The notes: generated from the sequence alone by a model not told the origin. Counted from the first letter of the stretch, positions 8,566 to 17,991 are shown. The stretch is 64,000 bases of DNA from Geodermatophilus tzadiensis (GCF_003002915.1 NZ_PVTG01000004.1:264312-328311), one strand, 5' to 3'. Numbers and translations: made by a program.

Positions 8566-9693
8566 TCAGCCGACGGGACGGGCCAGTGCGGTCAGCTGCC
8601 CGACCACCTCCCGCGGTGCGGGCATCGCGGCGATCTCCGCGGCGACCTCGCGGGCGGCCCGGGCAAGGCCCGGGTTGCGAACGAGCCGCTCGAGGTGGCC
8701 CGCCGTGATCTCCCGCGCCGGCACGGCCAGGCCCGCGCCGCGAGCGGCGACCAGACGGGCGTGGACGGTCCGGTCCCCGGCGCCGGGGACGACGAGCTGG
8801 GGCACCCCGGCCGCGAGCGCCGTGAGCAGGGTCCCCGCCCCGCCGTGGTGCACGATCCCGCCGGCGGCCGGGAAGACGGTCGCGAAGGGCAGCCAGTCCA
8901 CCGTCGCGACGTTGGGCGGCAGGGGCGCGCGGGCGGTGCGGCGGTCCGGCCGGACCAGGACGACGTCGACGTCGGCGTCCGCCGCGGCCGCCACCACCCG
9001 GCGCATCAGCGGGTCGGGCCGGGGGTCGTCGACGGTGCTGCGGGTGACGATCACCCGCGGACGCGGGCCTGGCCGGGTGTACTTCTCGGGCGCCGGGCGG
9101 TCCCCGGTCACCGGGACGTGGCGCATCGGGCACCCCCGGCTCGCGCGGGTCACGCTGGGCGGGGCGGTGACGAGCACCTCGGCCACCGCGGGGACGCGGT
9201 CGACGCCGTGCCGCCGCAGGATCGGGCCGAGCCGCGCCAGGGCGGACTCCCGCAGCTCCCGGGCGTCGAACAGGGCCATGTCGACCAGGACGACGGGCAC
9301 CCCCCTGCGCGCGGCCACCAGGGACCCCGCCACGGCCAGCGGCTCGTGCACGACGAGGTCGGGTCGCCACTCGTCGGCCAGCACCACGAGCCGGTCGGCC
9401 ATCCGGTCGGCCACCGGGGCGAACAGGTGCCCGACCAGGACGGTGCCCGGGTCGCCCCGCGCGGAGCGGACGGCCAGCACCGGGTGCCGGAGGGCCGTGG
9501 GCAGGAACACCCGGCGGACGTCGAAGCCGGGGGCGACGTCGCGCACGTCCAGGCCGGCCGCGCGGACGGGCGCGACGGCGTCCGCGGCGGTGGCGACGAC
9601 CACGTCGTGGCCCGCGTCGCGCAGTGCGCCGGCCAGCGGGACCAGCGGCAGCACGTGACCGACCATCGGCGAGGCGACGAGCAGCACCCGCAT
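8566..9693 (-). CDS. GT1 (UGT/MGT-like) glycosyltransferase
   Basis: A 375-residue GT-B glycosyltransferase starting at the ATG 9693. The N-terminal acceptor half opens with VASPMVGHVLPLVPLAGAL, where the His is the usual catalytic base of GT1 enzymes. The C-terminal donor half holds VDWLPFATVFPAAGGIVHHGGAGTLLTALAAGVPQLVVP, the nucleotide-sugar signature. Related enzymes glycosylate macrolides, polyketides and lipids. It lies 56 bp downstream of the circularly permuted ATP-grasp gene in the same orientation, so it is probably the last gene of a three-gene operon, and its acceptor may be the product of the two ATP-grasp enzymes (inference). Confidence 0.85.
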   Translation of the reverse strand: MRVLLVASPMVGHVLPLVPLAGALRDAGHDVVVATAADAVAPVRAAGLDVRDVAPGFDVRRVFLPTALRHPVLAVRSARGDPGTVLVGHLFAPVADRMADRLVVLADEWRPDLVVHEPLAVAGSLVAARRGVPVVLVDMALFDARELRESALARLGPILRRHGVDRVPAVAEVLVTAPPSVTRASRGCPMRHVPVTGDRPAPEKYTRPGPRPRVIVTRSTVDDPRPDPLMRRVVAAAADADVDVVLVRPDRRTARAPLPPNVATVDWLPFATVFPAAGGIVHHGGAGTLLTALAAGVPQLVVPGAGDRTVHARLVAARGAGLAVPAREITAGHLERLVRNPGLARAAREVAAEIAAMPAPREVVGQLTALARPVG

Positions 9694-9749
9694 GCCGGGA
9701 GGGTGGCGCGGGCTGTGCCGGACCGGAACCCCCGCCGTCGCCGTCCTCC

Positions 9750-11120
9750 TCAGCCGACGACCCAGGTGTCCTTGCCGCCGCCGCCCTGCGAGGCGTTGAC
9801 CACCAGCTCGCCCTCGGTCAGCGACACCCGGGTGAAGCCGCCGGGCAGCACGATCGTCTCCTCGTCGGTGCAGAAGGCGTACGGCCGGTAGTCCACGTGC
9901 CGCGGCACGAGCGCGCCGTCGACGACCGTGGGGTGGGTGGACAGCGCCACGGGCTCCTGGGCGATCCACTCCCCGGGCTCGGCCAGGACGGCGGCGCGGG
10001 CGCGCTCGAGCCGGTCGGCGTCGGCCCGCGGGCCGATGAGCACCCCGTGGCCGCCCGAGCCCGACCGCGGCTTGAGCACCAGCTCGGGCAGCCGGTCGAG
10101 CGCGGCCCGGCACTGCGCGGGGTCGCCGAGGTCGTAGGCGGGCTGCGAGCGCAGCTGGGGCTCCTCGCCGAGGAAGAAGCGGACCAGGTCCTCGACGTAG
10201 GGGAAGGTGCGCTTGTCGTCGGCGACGCCGGTGCCGAACGCGTTGACCACGGTCACCGTGCCGGCCCGGAGCGGCCCGAGCAGCAGCTCGCCCAGCTCGT
10301 TCGGCGCGCCGTCGTCGTCGGTCAGCCGCTCCTCGCTGGTGCGCCGCCAGAGCAGGTCCACCCGGCGCCCGTCGGGCAGCAGCAGGTCCGTGCCGCGGGC
10401 GGTCAGCTCCGCGGGCAGCACGACCGGCGCGCCGACCATCTCCCCGAACCGGTCGATCTCCCAGGTCACCGCGCTGCGCGGCCCGTCGCCGAGCACGGCC
10501 ACGACCGGGTCGGCGACGTCGGTGGCGGCGGCCAGCATCCGCCGCATCGCGTCCCGGGCGGCCTCCCGCACCGGCGCCGGACCCGGCTGCACGCCCAGGC
10601 GCGGCGCCACCAGGTCCCGCGCGGCCAGGGCGTAGGCCAGCAGCGACGGCGTCCGCACGTTGTCCTCCAGGACGACGAGCCGCCCGTCGGCGCCGCGGAC
10701 GACGTCAGGCCCGGCCATGCCGATCCAGCGGCGCGGCGCCGGCAGCCCGGGGGCGAGGTACCGGTTGGTGTCGAGCACCGCGGCCGGGACGACGCCGGCG
10801 CGGACGGCCTCGCGCGGCCCGTGCGCGTCGGCGACGAAGGCCTCCAGCGCCCGCAGCCGCTGGGTCAGGCCGGTGGCCAGCGACTCCCACTCCGGCCGCG
10901 CCAGCACCCGCGGCACCGGGTCGACGGTGAACAGGTGGTCCTCCCCGGCGGGCCCGTGCCGCAGGTCCAGCTCGGCGGCCGCGCGGGCCACGTCCGCGGC
11001 CAGCGCACCCGGGCCGTACGCGCGGACGGCGGCCAGCGCGGCCGCGGCGTGCGGCCGGTCGCCGCCGTCGGGCAGCAGCGCCTCGTCGAGGCTCGGTGTA
11101 CGGCCGTCCCCGGGGTTCAC
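9750..11120 (-). CDS. Circularly permuted type 2 ATP-grasp protein
   Basis: A 456-residue protein of the circularly permuted ATP-grasp class. Recognisable blocks are RWIGMAGPDVVRGADGRLVVLEDN (about 128-152), the ELVLKPRSGSGGHGVLIGP nucleotide-binding loop near residue 350 and the ASQGGGGKDTWVV C-terminus typical of the family. These enzymes form acyl-phosphate intermediates and ligate amines; many bacterial members sit with alpha-E and transglutaminase-like partners, which are absent here. Its GTG start overlaps the TGA of the upstream RimK-like ATP-grasp gene by four bases, showing translational coupling of two different ATP-grasp ligases. Confidence 0.85.
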   Translation of the reverse strand: MNPGDGRTPSLDEALLPDGGDRPHAAAALAAVRAYGPGALAADVARAAAELDLRHGPAGEDHLFTVDPVPRVLARPEWESLATGLTQRLRALEAFVADAHGPREAVRAGVVPAAVLDTNRYLAPGLPAPRRWIGMAGPDVVRGADGRLVVLEDNVRTPSLLAYALAARDLVAPRLGVQPGPAPVREAARDAMRRMLAAATDVADPVVAVLGDGPRSAVTWEIDRFGEMVGAPVVLPAELTARGTDLLLPDGRRVDLLWRRTSEERLTDDDGAPNELGELLLGPLRAGTVTVVNAFGTGVADDKRTFPYVEDLVRFFLGEEPQLRSQPAYDLGDPAQCRAALDRLPELVLKPRSGSGGHGVLIGPRADADRLERARAAVLAEPGEWIAQEPVALSTHPTVVDGALVPRHVDYRPYAFCTDEETIVLPGGFTRVSLTEGELVVNASQGGGGKDTWVVG

Positions 11121-11998
11121 GCGGCGGCTCGCCGCTGGGCAGCGCGCCGGGCGACGTCGAGGGCGGCGCGGGCCACCCACCGCCCCTGCTGCGGGTCGGT
11201 GACGTCGAAGCCGAAGGGCGCGTTGGCCTCCAGCGCGAGCAGCCGGCCGCCGGGCTCGACGAGCACGTCGACGCCCATCAGCCCGCCGCCGAGCGTGGCG
11301 ACCATGCGCTGGGCCAGCTGCGCCATCTCCGGCGGCGCCTCGTAGACCCGCGGGTAGACCGTCCCGTGGGTCACCAGCGCCCCCTCCTCGCGGGACTTCT
11401 CGTAGACCAGGGAGGTGGTCGTGGGCGTGGCGAAGACCCGCGCGCACGCCGGCTCGGCGATCCACTCCTGCAGGAGGGAGGCGCCGCGCCGGTGACCGCC
11501 GGCCGCCTCGTCGGCCCGCCACGCCGCCTCGACCTGCGCGGCGGCGTCGAGGTCGCCGACCAGCTCGACGTAGCGGGCGCCGTCGCCGAGCGAGGGCTTG
11601 AGCACCATCTGCCGTCCGGGCATCGGCCACTCGCGGACCCGGGCGAGGTCCCACGCGGCGGGCTGCGGCACGCCGGCGGCGGCCCAGACCGCGTGGGTCA
11701 CCAGCTTGTCGGCGGAGGCGACCAGCGAGGTGACCGGGTTGAGCAGGGGCACGCCGGCCGCCTCGAGCAGGGTGGCCAGGGCGAACGTCGGCGCGTAGGC
11801 GACCACCTCCTCGACCAGCACGTGCGCGATGGCCAGGTCGTAGCGGCCCGGTGGCGGGCCGGCGACCGGCCAGTCGTCCGGGATCCGGGCCAGCCGCTCG
11901 ACGTCGGCGCCCTGCTCCTCCAGCGCCCGCACCCAGGCGGCCGCGTAGCCGGCGTCCTCGTACCAGTCCTCGTCGGTGATCACCAGCAGCACGCGCAC
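11117..11998 (-). CDS. RimK-like ATP-grasp ligase
   Basis: A 293-residue ATP-grasp protein from the GTG at 11998, which has GGAGG five bases upstream. The pre-ATP-grasp half reads RVLLVITDEDWYEDAGYAAAWVRAL and ends in NPVTSLVASADKLVTHAVWAAAGVPQP; the ATP-binding part has QMVLKPSLGDGARYVEL and the metal-binding end is LLALEANAPFGFDVTD (E and N ligands). Enzymes of this layout ligate amino acids or build amides and depsipeptides. It is the first gene of the minus-strand operon with the permuted ATP-grasp and the GT1 gene. The substrate is unknown. Confidence 0.85.
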   Translation of the reverse strand: MRVLLVITDEDWYEDAGYAAAWVRALEEQGADVERLARIPDDWPVAGPPPGRYDLAIAHVLVEEVVAYAPTFALATLLEAAGVPLLNPVTSLVASADKLVTHAVWAAAGVPQPAAWDLARVREWPMPGRQMVLKPSLGDGARYVELVGDLDAAAQVEAAWRADEAAGGHRRGASLLQEWIAEPACARVFATPTTTSLVYEKSREEGALVTHGTVYPRVYEAPPEMAQLAQRMVATLGGGLMGVDVLVEPGGRLLALEANAPFGFDVTDPQQGRWVARAALDVARRAAQRRAAA

Positions 11999-12094
11999 GC
12001 GGCCTCCAGTGCCCCCGGACCCGGTTCCTCGAACCACGCGCCCGACGCAGCACGGACGCAACACGCGGAGCACCCTGCCGACACCTGCCGGCCC

Positions 12095-12100
12095 TAGCGT
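12095..12100 (+). promoter_or_regulatory. Candidate -10 box (TAGCGT) before hydrolase start
   Basis: TAGCGT is followed by eight bases and then the ATG at 12109, predicting a transcript with one or two leader bases. There is no Shine-Dalgarno sequence in between. This fits the near-leaderless pattern seen at 4230, 32770 and 62359. Confidence 0.4.
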
Positions 12101-12108
12101 GCGCTCGC

Positions 12109-14034
12109 ATGACGCAGGTGCTGCCGGACGGGCGCACGGCCGCGGCCCGGCGGCGGCGCTACACCGCCGAGCTGGCCGGGGTGCTGCCGCCGAGCGCGCC
12201 CTTCGCGGCGTGGCTCGCCGCCGGTGGGGACCCGGCGCCGGACTTCGCCCGGCTCCCGGCGCGCACCGGGCTGTGGTCGCCGGTGGAGGGCGTGTCCGGA
12301 CCGGCGGGGTGGCCGGCCCGGCGCGCGGTGCTGCGCGCCCGCTGGCGCCGGTGGCTGACCGGGGACCTGCCGCCCGCCCCGCGCCGCACGGCCGCCCGCG
12401 TCGACCGGGCGCGCACGGCCGGCGGCGTGGCGGTCCGCGAGCTCGTCGTCGACGCGGGCCGGCCGGTGCGGGCGCGCCTGCTGCTGCCGGTGCCCCCGCC
12501 CGGCGTGCACCGTGACGTCCCCGTCTACCTGCTGCAGTCCAGCCACGGGACCTGGGCGGAGGCGGCGCTGGCCCGCGGGTGGGGCGCCTGCCTGGTGTCG
12601 GCCGCGGACGGCGACGACGACACCGAGGCCGTCGAGCGGGCGTTCCCCTCCGTGGTCGCCGGCCGGCTCGCCTGGCGGGCGTGGGCGCTGTCGCGGGTCC
12701 TCGACGCGCTGTCCGACCAGCCCGGGGTGGACGGCCGCCGGGTGCTGGTCGGCGGGCACAGCCGCAACGGCAAGACCGCGCTGCTGGCCGCCGCCTTCGA
12801 CGACCGCTTCGCCGGGGTGGTGTCCAGCTCCAGCGGCGTGCTCGGCGCCATCCCCGCCCGGCTGTGCACCGACCGGCACTTCGGCGAGGGCGTGGAGCTG
12901 CTCACCCGGCACTACCCCGGCTGGTACCACCCGCGGCTGCGCTGGTTCGCCGGTCGGGAGCACCGGCTGCCCACCGACGCCCACGAGCTGCTCGCGCTCG
13001 CCGCGCCCCGGCCGGTGCTGGTCTCGGTGGCGGTCGAGGACCCGGTCGAGCGCGTCCCGGCCGCCCGCGCCGCGGTCGAGGCCGCGCGCGAGGCGTTCAC
13101 CCTGCTCGGCCGCCGCGACGCCCTCGAGCTGGCGCTGCGCCCCGGCGGTCACCGGGCCGACGACTCCGCGGTGGCCGCCCAGCTGGACTGGGCGCAGTCG
13201 GTGCTCGGCGGCCCGCCCCGCCGCCGCGGGCAGGCGCCGGGAGCGCCGTCCCCGGTGCGGTGGCCGGCCGACCGGATCCGCCCGGGGGAGCGGCCGGTCC
13301 GCGGCGCGGAGCTGCGCGCCGCCGTCCGCGCCGCCCTGGGTCCCGCCGTCGAGGGCCCGGCGGCGACGGGGGAGGGGCTGCGGACACCGGACGGCGTCGC
13401 GGTGACCCTGCTGCCCCCGCCGGGCGGGGGGAGCGGCCGCGGACTGGTGCTCTGGCTCGGCCCGCCGTGCGCGGCCACCGGGTGGCGGGCGGGGTACGAG
13501 CAGGCCGAGCCGCTGCCCGCGCTGCTGGCCGCGGACGGCTGGACGGTCGCCTGCCACGACCCGGTCGGCAGCGGCTCCCGGCACGGTGAGCACCTCGGGT
13601 CGGGGTCCTCGCCGCTGGCCCGGATGACCGCCGACGCGGCCGCGGTGGCCGCCGTCGCGACCGCGGCCAGCGGGCACGACCGGGCGTGGGTCGCCGCCTA
13701 CGGCACCGGGGCGCTGGTCGCGCTGCACCTGGCCGCGCTGGGGGACGCGCCGCTCGCCGGGGCGGTCCTCGCCGCCCCCAGCTGCGGGGAGCCGCTGCTG
13801 CGGGCCCGGCCGGCGTACACGCTGGCCGACCTGCTCGCCACGCTGGCCGACCGGCCCGCGGTGGTGCTGGACCCGGCCTGGGACCCCGAGGCGCCGGCCG
13901 GCGCGGTCGCGGCCGCCTGCCGGGCCGCCGGCGTGCCACGGGTGCCGCTGGCCGACTGGCACCGGCTCTCGGGCGCCACCCGCGCGGCGATGGTCGCCTG
14001 GCTGGACGCGCACGGTCCCCGCGGCACCGGGTGA
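12109..14034 (+). CDS. Two-domain alpha/beta hydrolase, CE15/acetylxylan-esterase-like
   Basis: A 641-residue protein with two alpha/beta-hydrolase halves. The first (about 100-370) carries the nucleophile elbow GGHSRNGKTALLAAAFDDRF with Ser218 and a later LRPGGHRADD that can supply the catalytic His. GHSxxGK is the pattern of glucuronoyl-esterase and related families. The second half (about 400-641) repeats the fold, but its elbow reads AYGTGAL, with Gly where a nucleophile Ser should stand, so it is probably inactive. No signal peptide is visible, so it should act in the cytoplasm. It is separated from the aminotransferase by 66 bp. Substrate unknown. Confidence 0.75.
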   Translation: MTQVLPDGRTAAARRRRYTAELAGVLPPSAPFAAWLAAGGDPAPDFARLPARTGLWSPVEGVSGPAGWPARRAVLRARWRRWLTGDLPPAPRRTAARVDRARTAGGVAVRELVVDAGRPVRARLLLPVPPPGVHRDVPVYLLQSSHGTWAEAALARGWGACLVSAADGDDDTEAVERAFPSVVAGRLAWRAWALSRVLDALSDQPGVDGRRVLVGGHSRNGKTALLAAAFDDRFAGVVSSSSGVLGAIPARLCTDRHFGEGVELLTRHYPGWYHPRLRWFAGREHRLPTDAHELLALAAPRPVLVSVAVEDPVERVPAARAAVEAAREAFTLLGRRDALELALRPGGHRADDSAVAAQLDWAQSVLGGPPRRRGQAPGAPSPVRWPADRIRPGERPVRGAELRAAVRAALGPAVEGPAATGEGLRTPDGVAVTLLPPPGGGSGRGLVLWLGPPCAATGWRAGYEQAEPLPALLAADGWTVACHDPVGSGSRHGEHLGSGSSPLARMTADAAAVAAVATAASGHDRAWVAAYGTGALVALHLAALGDAPLAGAVLAAPSCGEPLLRARPAYTLADLLATLADRPAVVLDPAWDPEAPAGAVAAACRAAGVPRVPLADWHRLSGATRAAMVAWLDAHGPRGTG

Positions 14035-14100
14035 CGGCGAGGGGCAGGTGGCCGCAGACTCGGGGGAGCGCCCGTCCCCTCCCCGAGCCCGAGGAGCGTC

Positions 14101-15495
14101 ATGACCACCTCGATCGAGCAGCCGCCCGCCGGCGCGCCGGACGCGACGGCGGCCCGGGCCGCGGACCACCTGTGGATGCACTTCGCCCGCCAGGGCCGCC
14201 ACCCGGAGACGCCCGTCCCCGTGGTCACCCGCGGTGAGGGCGCCTACCTGTGGGACAACCGGGGCCGCCGGGTCCTCGACGGCCTGTCCGGGCTGTTCGT
14301 CGTCCAGGTCGGGCACGGGCGCCGGGAGCTGGCCGAGGCGGCGGCGGAGCAGGCCGCCCGGCTGGCCTACTTCCCGGTGTGGGGCTACACCACCCCGGTG
14401 CAGGCGGAGCTGGCCGAGCGGGTGGCCGACCTCGCGCCGGGGGACCTCAACCGCGTCTTCTTCACCACCGGCGGCGGAGAGGCGGTGGAGTCGGCGTGGA
14501 AGGCGGCGAAGCAGTACTTCAAGCTGATCGGCAAGCCACAGAAGCACAAGGTGATCAGCCGGGCGGTGGCCTACCACGGCACGCCGCACGGCGCGCTGGC
14601 GATCACCGGGCTGCCCGCCATGAAGAGGGACTTCGAGCCGCTGGCGCCCGGCGGGTTCCGGGTGCCCAACACCAACCTCTACCGCCACCCGGAGTTCGCC
14701 GACGACCCGAAGGCCTTCGGCCGCTGGGCCGCCGACCGGATCGAGGAGGCCATCCTCTTCGAGGGCGCCGACACCGTCGCGGCGGTGTTCCTCGAGCCGG
14801 TGCAGAACTCCGGCGGCTGCCTCACCCCGCCGCCGGGCTACTTCGACCGGGTCCGCGAGATCTGCGACCAGCACGACGTCCTGCTCGTCTCCGACGAGGT
14901 CATCTGCGCCTTCGGCCGGCACGGGACGACGTTCGCCTGCGAGAAGTTCGGCTACACGCCCGACCTGATCACCTGCGCCAAGGGCATGAGCTCCGGCTAC
15001 GGCCCGATCGGCGCGATGATCGCCTCGGAGAAGGTCGTCGAGCCGTTCCTGCGCCCCGGCGTGGCCTTCCCGCACGGCTACACCTTCGGCGGCCACCCGG
15101 TCTCGGCCGCGGTGTCGCTGGCCAACCTCGACCTCATGGAGCGCGAGGGGCTCAACCAGCGCGTGCTCGACCACGAGGACGCCCTGGGCGCGACGCTGCG
15201 CCGGCTGCTGGACCTGCCGATCGTCGGCGACGTCCGCGGCGACGGCTACTTCTGGGCCGTCGAGCTGGTCAAGGACAAGGCCACCCGGGAGACGTTCGAC
15301 GCCGCCGAGCGCGACCGGCTCGTCCGCGGCTTCCTGCCCGGCGCGCTGTTCGACAACGGCCTGTACTGCCGGCCCGACGACCGCGGCGACGTCGTCGTCC
15401 AGGTCGCGCCGCCGCTGATCTGCGGCCAGGCGGAGTTCGACGAGATGGAGCAGGTCCTGCGGCACACCCTCACCGAGGCCCAGCAGCTGCTCTGA
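14101..15495 (+). CDS. PLP-dependent class III aminotransferase
   Basis: A 464-residue fold-type I transaminase of the omega-amino acid:pyruvate group. Visible landmarks are TTGGGEAVESAWKAAKQYF (PLP phosphate loop), AYHGTPHGALAITG, LEPVQNSGGC, SDEVICAFGR (Asp265, pyridine N contact) and TCAKGMSSGYGPIGA with the Schiff-base Lys294. GAGGAGCGTC lies directly before the ATG. It is followed by the cyclase-family hydrolase and the ThDP enzyme on the same strand, opposite tryptophan 2,3-dioxygenase. It may transaminate kynurenine or a related amine. Beta-alanine- or polyamine-type substrates are equally compatible with the sequence. Confidence 0.85.
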   Translation: MTTSIEQPPAGAPDATAARAADHLWMHFARQGRHPETPVPVVTRGEGAYLWDNRGRRVLDGLSGLFVVQVGHGRRELAEAAAEQAARLAYFPVWGYTTPVQAELAERVADLAPGDLNRVFFTTGGGEAVESAWKAAKQYFKLIGKPQKHKVISRAVAYHGTPHGALAITGLPAMKRDFEPLAPGGFRVPNTNLYRHPEFADDPKAFGRWAADRIEEAILFEGADTVAAVFLEPVQNSGGCLTPPPGYFDRVREICDQHDVLLVSDEVICAFGRHGTTFACEKFGYTPDLITCAKGMSSGYGPIGAMIASEKVVEPFLRPGVAFPHGYTFGGHPVSAAVSLANLDLMEREGLNQRVLDHEDALGATLRRLLDLPIVGDVRGDGYFWAVELVKDKATRETFDAAERDRLVRGFLPGALFDNGLYCRPDDRGDVVVQVAPPLICGQAEFDEMEQVLRHTLTEAQQLL

Positions 15496-15571
15496 CGCCG
15501 GTCCCTCGCCCTGCGGGTGCGGTGGTCTGCTTGGCTGTCGCCGTTGCTGCCCCCACGCCCGAGGGACGTCG

Positions 15572-16348
15572 ATGTCGATCCTGTCCACGCTGGCCGAGGC
15601 CCTGACCAGCGGCCGCGTCGAGGTCGTCGACCTCACCGCGCCGCTGTCGGCCGACACGCCGGTCATCGCGCTGCCGCCGCAGTTCGCCCAGACCGCGCGG
15701 TTCGAGCTCGAGGAGCTCAGCCGCTACGACGACCGCGGCCCGGCCTGGTACTGGAACAACTTCCGCACCGGTGAGCACACGGGCACGCACTTCGACGCGC
15801 CCAACCACTGGGTCACCGGCCGGGACGGCGACGACGTGGCGTCGGTGCCGGCGCGGCGGCTGCTCGCCCCGGCCGCGGTGCTGGACTTCTCCGCGCAGGC
15901 CGCCGCCGATCCCGACTTCCTGCTGGAGGTCGAGCACGTCCGGCAGTGGGAGGAGCAGCACGGCCCGCTGCCCGACGGCGGGTGGCTGCTCTACCGCACC
16001 GGATGGGACGCCCGCTCGGCCTCGCAGCAGGACTTCCTCAACGCCGACGACACCGGGCCGCACACCCCCGGCGTTGCCCCGGCGTGCGCCCGGTGGATCG
16101 CCGAGGAGTCGCCGGTGCTGGGCCTGGGCGTGGAGACGGTGGGCACCGACGCCGGCACCGCGCACTCCTTCGACCCGCCGTTCCCGTGCCACGCCGCCCT
16201 CATGGGCAGCGGGAAGTACGGCCTCACCCAGCTGCAGAACCTCGCCGCGCTCCCGCCGACCGGGGCCCTGGTGCTCGCCGCCCCCCTGCCGATCGTGTCC
16301 GGCTCCGGGTCCCCGGCGCGGGTGCTCGCGCTCGTCGAGCGCGGATGA
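15572..16348 (+). CDS. Cyclase-family metal-dependent hydrolase (kynurenine formamidase KynB-like)
   Basis: A 258-residue protein with the full cyclase-family metal motif HTGTHFDAPNH at 69-79 (HxGTHxDxPxH). Characterised members include KynB, which hydrolyses N-formylkynurenine to kynurenine and formate, and isatin hydrolases. Because tryptophan 2,3-dioxygenase, which makes N-formylkynurenine, is encoded 1.7 kb away, the formamidase role is plausible. Its TGA overlaps the ATG of the ThDP enzyme (ATGA), indicating translational coupling. KynB is usually near 210 residues, so this protein is somewhat long; another amidase or lactonase role remains possible. Confidence 0.78.
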   Translation: MSILSTLAEALTSGRVEVVDLTAPLSADTPVIALPPQFAQTARFELEELSRYDDRGPAWYWNNFRTGEHTGTHFDAPNHWVTGRDGDDVASVPARRLLAPAAVLDFSAQAAADPDFLLEVEHVRQWEEQHGPLPDGGWLLYRTGWDARSASQQDFLNADDTGPHTPGVAPACARWIAEESPVLGLGVETVGTDAGTAHSFDPPFPCHAALMGSGKYGLTQLQNLAALPPTGALVLAAPLPIVSGSGSPARVLALVERG

Positions 16349-17991
16349 GCGCGGCCGGCGGCACCGTCGCGCAGGCGGTCGGCGCCGCGCTCGTCCGCTG
16401 CGGGGTCGGTGCCGTCTTCGGCGTGGTGGGCTCCGGCAACTTCGCGGTGACCAACGCGATGGTCGCCGCGGGGGCGCGGTTCGTCGCCGCCCGGCACGAG
16501 GGCGGCGCCGCCACCATGGCCGACGCGTACGCCCGCACGAGCGGGGGCGTGGCCGCGGTCAGCCTGCACCAGGGCTGCGGGCTCACCAACTCCCTGACCG
16601 GGGTCACCGAGGCGGCCAAGAGCCGCACGCCGCTGGTGGTCGTGACGGCGGAGGCGACGTCGCCGCGGTCGAACTTCGCCGTCGACCAGTGGGCGCTGGC
16701 CGAGGCGGTCGGGGCGGTGCCGGTGCGGGTCACCGCGGCGGACGACGCCGTCGCGCAGGCCGCGGCCGCCGTCGCCACCGCCCGCGACGACCGGCGGGTC
16801 GTCGTCCTGAACCTGCCGCTCGACGTGCAGGCCCTCCCGGCGTCCCCCGGGGAGCCGCCGGTGGCGGGCACCCCCTCGCCGGTGCCGCCCGACCCGGCCG
16901 CGGTGCAGCGGCTGACCGATGCGCTGCGGGCCGCGCGCCGGCCGGTGTTCGTGGCCGGCCGCGGGTCGCGGGGACCCGGGTCCCGCGCGGCGCTGGAGGA
17001 GCTGGCCGACCGCTGCGGTGCGCTGCTGGCCACGTCGGCGGTCGCCCGGGGCCTGTTCCGCGGCAGCGCGTGGGACCTCGACGTGTCCGGGGGCTTCGCC
17101 ACGCCGCTGGCCGCGGAGCTCGTCTCCGCCGCCGACCTGGTCGTCGGCTGGGGCTGCGCCCTCAACACGTGGACCACGCGGCACGGGCGGCTGATCGCCG
17201 ACGACGCCGTCGTCGTCCAGGTGGACCTCGAGGCCGACGCGATCGGCGCGCACCGCGACGTCGCCCTCGGCGTCGTCGGCGACGTGCGGGCGGTCGCCGC
17301 GGCGGTGACGGCGCAGCTCGGCGAGCCGGCCACGGGGTACCGGACGCCGGAGGTGCGGGAGCGGATCGCCCGGCGCGGCCGGTGGCGCCACGAGCCGTTC
17401 GAGGAGGCCGGGGAGGCGGGGCACGTCGACCCGCGGACGCTGACCATCGGCCTGGACGACCTGCTGCCGGCCGAGCGCGTGGTCGCCGTCGACTCCGGCA
17501 ACTTCATGGGCTACCCGAGCGTGTTCCTCGACGTCCCCGACGAGTCCGGCTTCTGCTTCACCCAGGCGTTCCAGTCGGTGGGGCTGGGCCTGGCGACCGC
17601 GATCGGCGCGGCGCTGGCCCGCCCGGACCGGCTGCCGGTCGCCGCGCTCGGCGACGGCGGCGCGCTCATGGGCGCCGCCGAGCTGGAGACGGTCGTCCGG
17701 CTGGGCCTGCCCATGGTGGTCGTCGTCTACGACGACGCGGCCTACGGCGCCGAGGTGCACCACTTCGGCCCGCACGGGGACGTGCTGGACACGGTGCGCT
17801 TCCCCGAGACGGACTTCGCCGCGATCGCGCGCGGGTACGGCTTCGACGCCGTCACGGTGCGCGGCGTAGAGGACCTCGCCGGCGTGGCGGCCTGGGTCGC
17901 CGGCCCGCGGAGCGCGCCGCTGCTCGTCGACGCCAAGGTGGCGCGCGAGCGGCCGTCGTGGTGGCTGGAGGAGGCCTTCCGCGGTCACTGA
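16345..17991 (+). CDS. ThDP-dependent enzyme of the acetolactate synthase/decarboxylase superfamily
   Basis: A 548-residue three-domain ThDP enzyme. The PYR domain supplies the activating Glu52 in RHEGGAATMADAYART; the central domain binds a nucleotide or is vestigial; the PP domain has the ThDP motif GDGGALMGAAELETVVRLG near residue 435. Members decarboxylate 2-oxo acids or ligate the resulting aldehyde. It is translationally coupled to the cyclase-family hydrolase upstream. With a transaminase two genes upstream, the set could convert an aromatic amino acid to a 2-oxo acid and then decarboxylate it, but no substrate is visible in the sequence. Confidence 0.82.
   Translation: MSAAGGTVAQAVGAALVRCGVGAVFGVVGSGNFAVTNAMVAAGARFVAARHEGGAATMADAYARTSGGVAAVSLHQGCGLTNSLTGVTEAAKSRTPLVVVTAEATSPRSNFAVDQWALAEAVGAVPVRVTAADDAVAQAAAAVATARDDRRVVVLNLPLDVQALPASPGEPPVAGTPSPVPPDPAAVQRLTDALRAARRPVFVAGRGSRGPGSRAALEELADRCGALLATSAVARGLFRGSAWDLDVSGGFATPLAAELVSAADLVVGWGCALNTWTTRHGRLIADDAVVVQVDLEADAIGAHRDVALGVVGDVRAVAAAVTAQLGEPATGYRTPEVRERIARRGRWRHEPFEEAGEAGHVDPRTLTIGLDDLLPAERVVAVDSGNFMGYPSVFLDVPDESGFCFTQAFQSVGLGLATAIGAALARPDRLPVAALGDGGALMGAAELETVVRLGLPMVVVVYDDAAYGAEVHHFGPHGDVLDTVRFPETDFAAIARGYGFDAVTVRGVEDLAGVAAWVAGPRSAPLLVDAKVARERPSWWLEEAFRGH

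Noticed and set aside
12094..15666. A 1190-residue minus-strand open frame
   Set aside because: Antisense to the hydrolase and aminotransferase genes, whose motifs are intact; no domain in the antisense translation.
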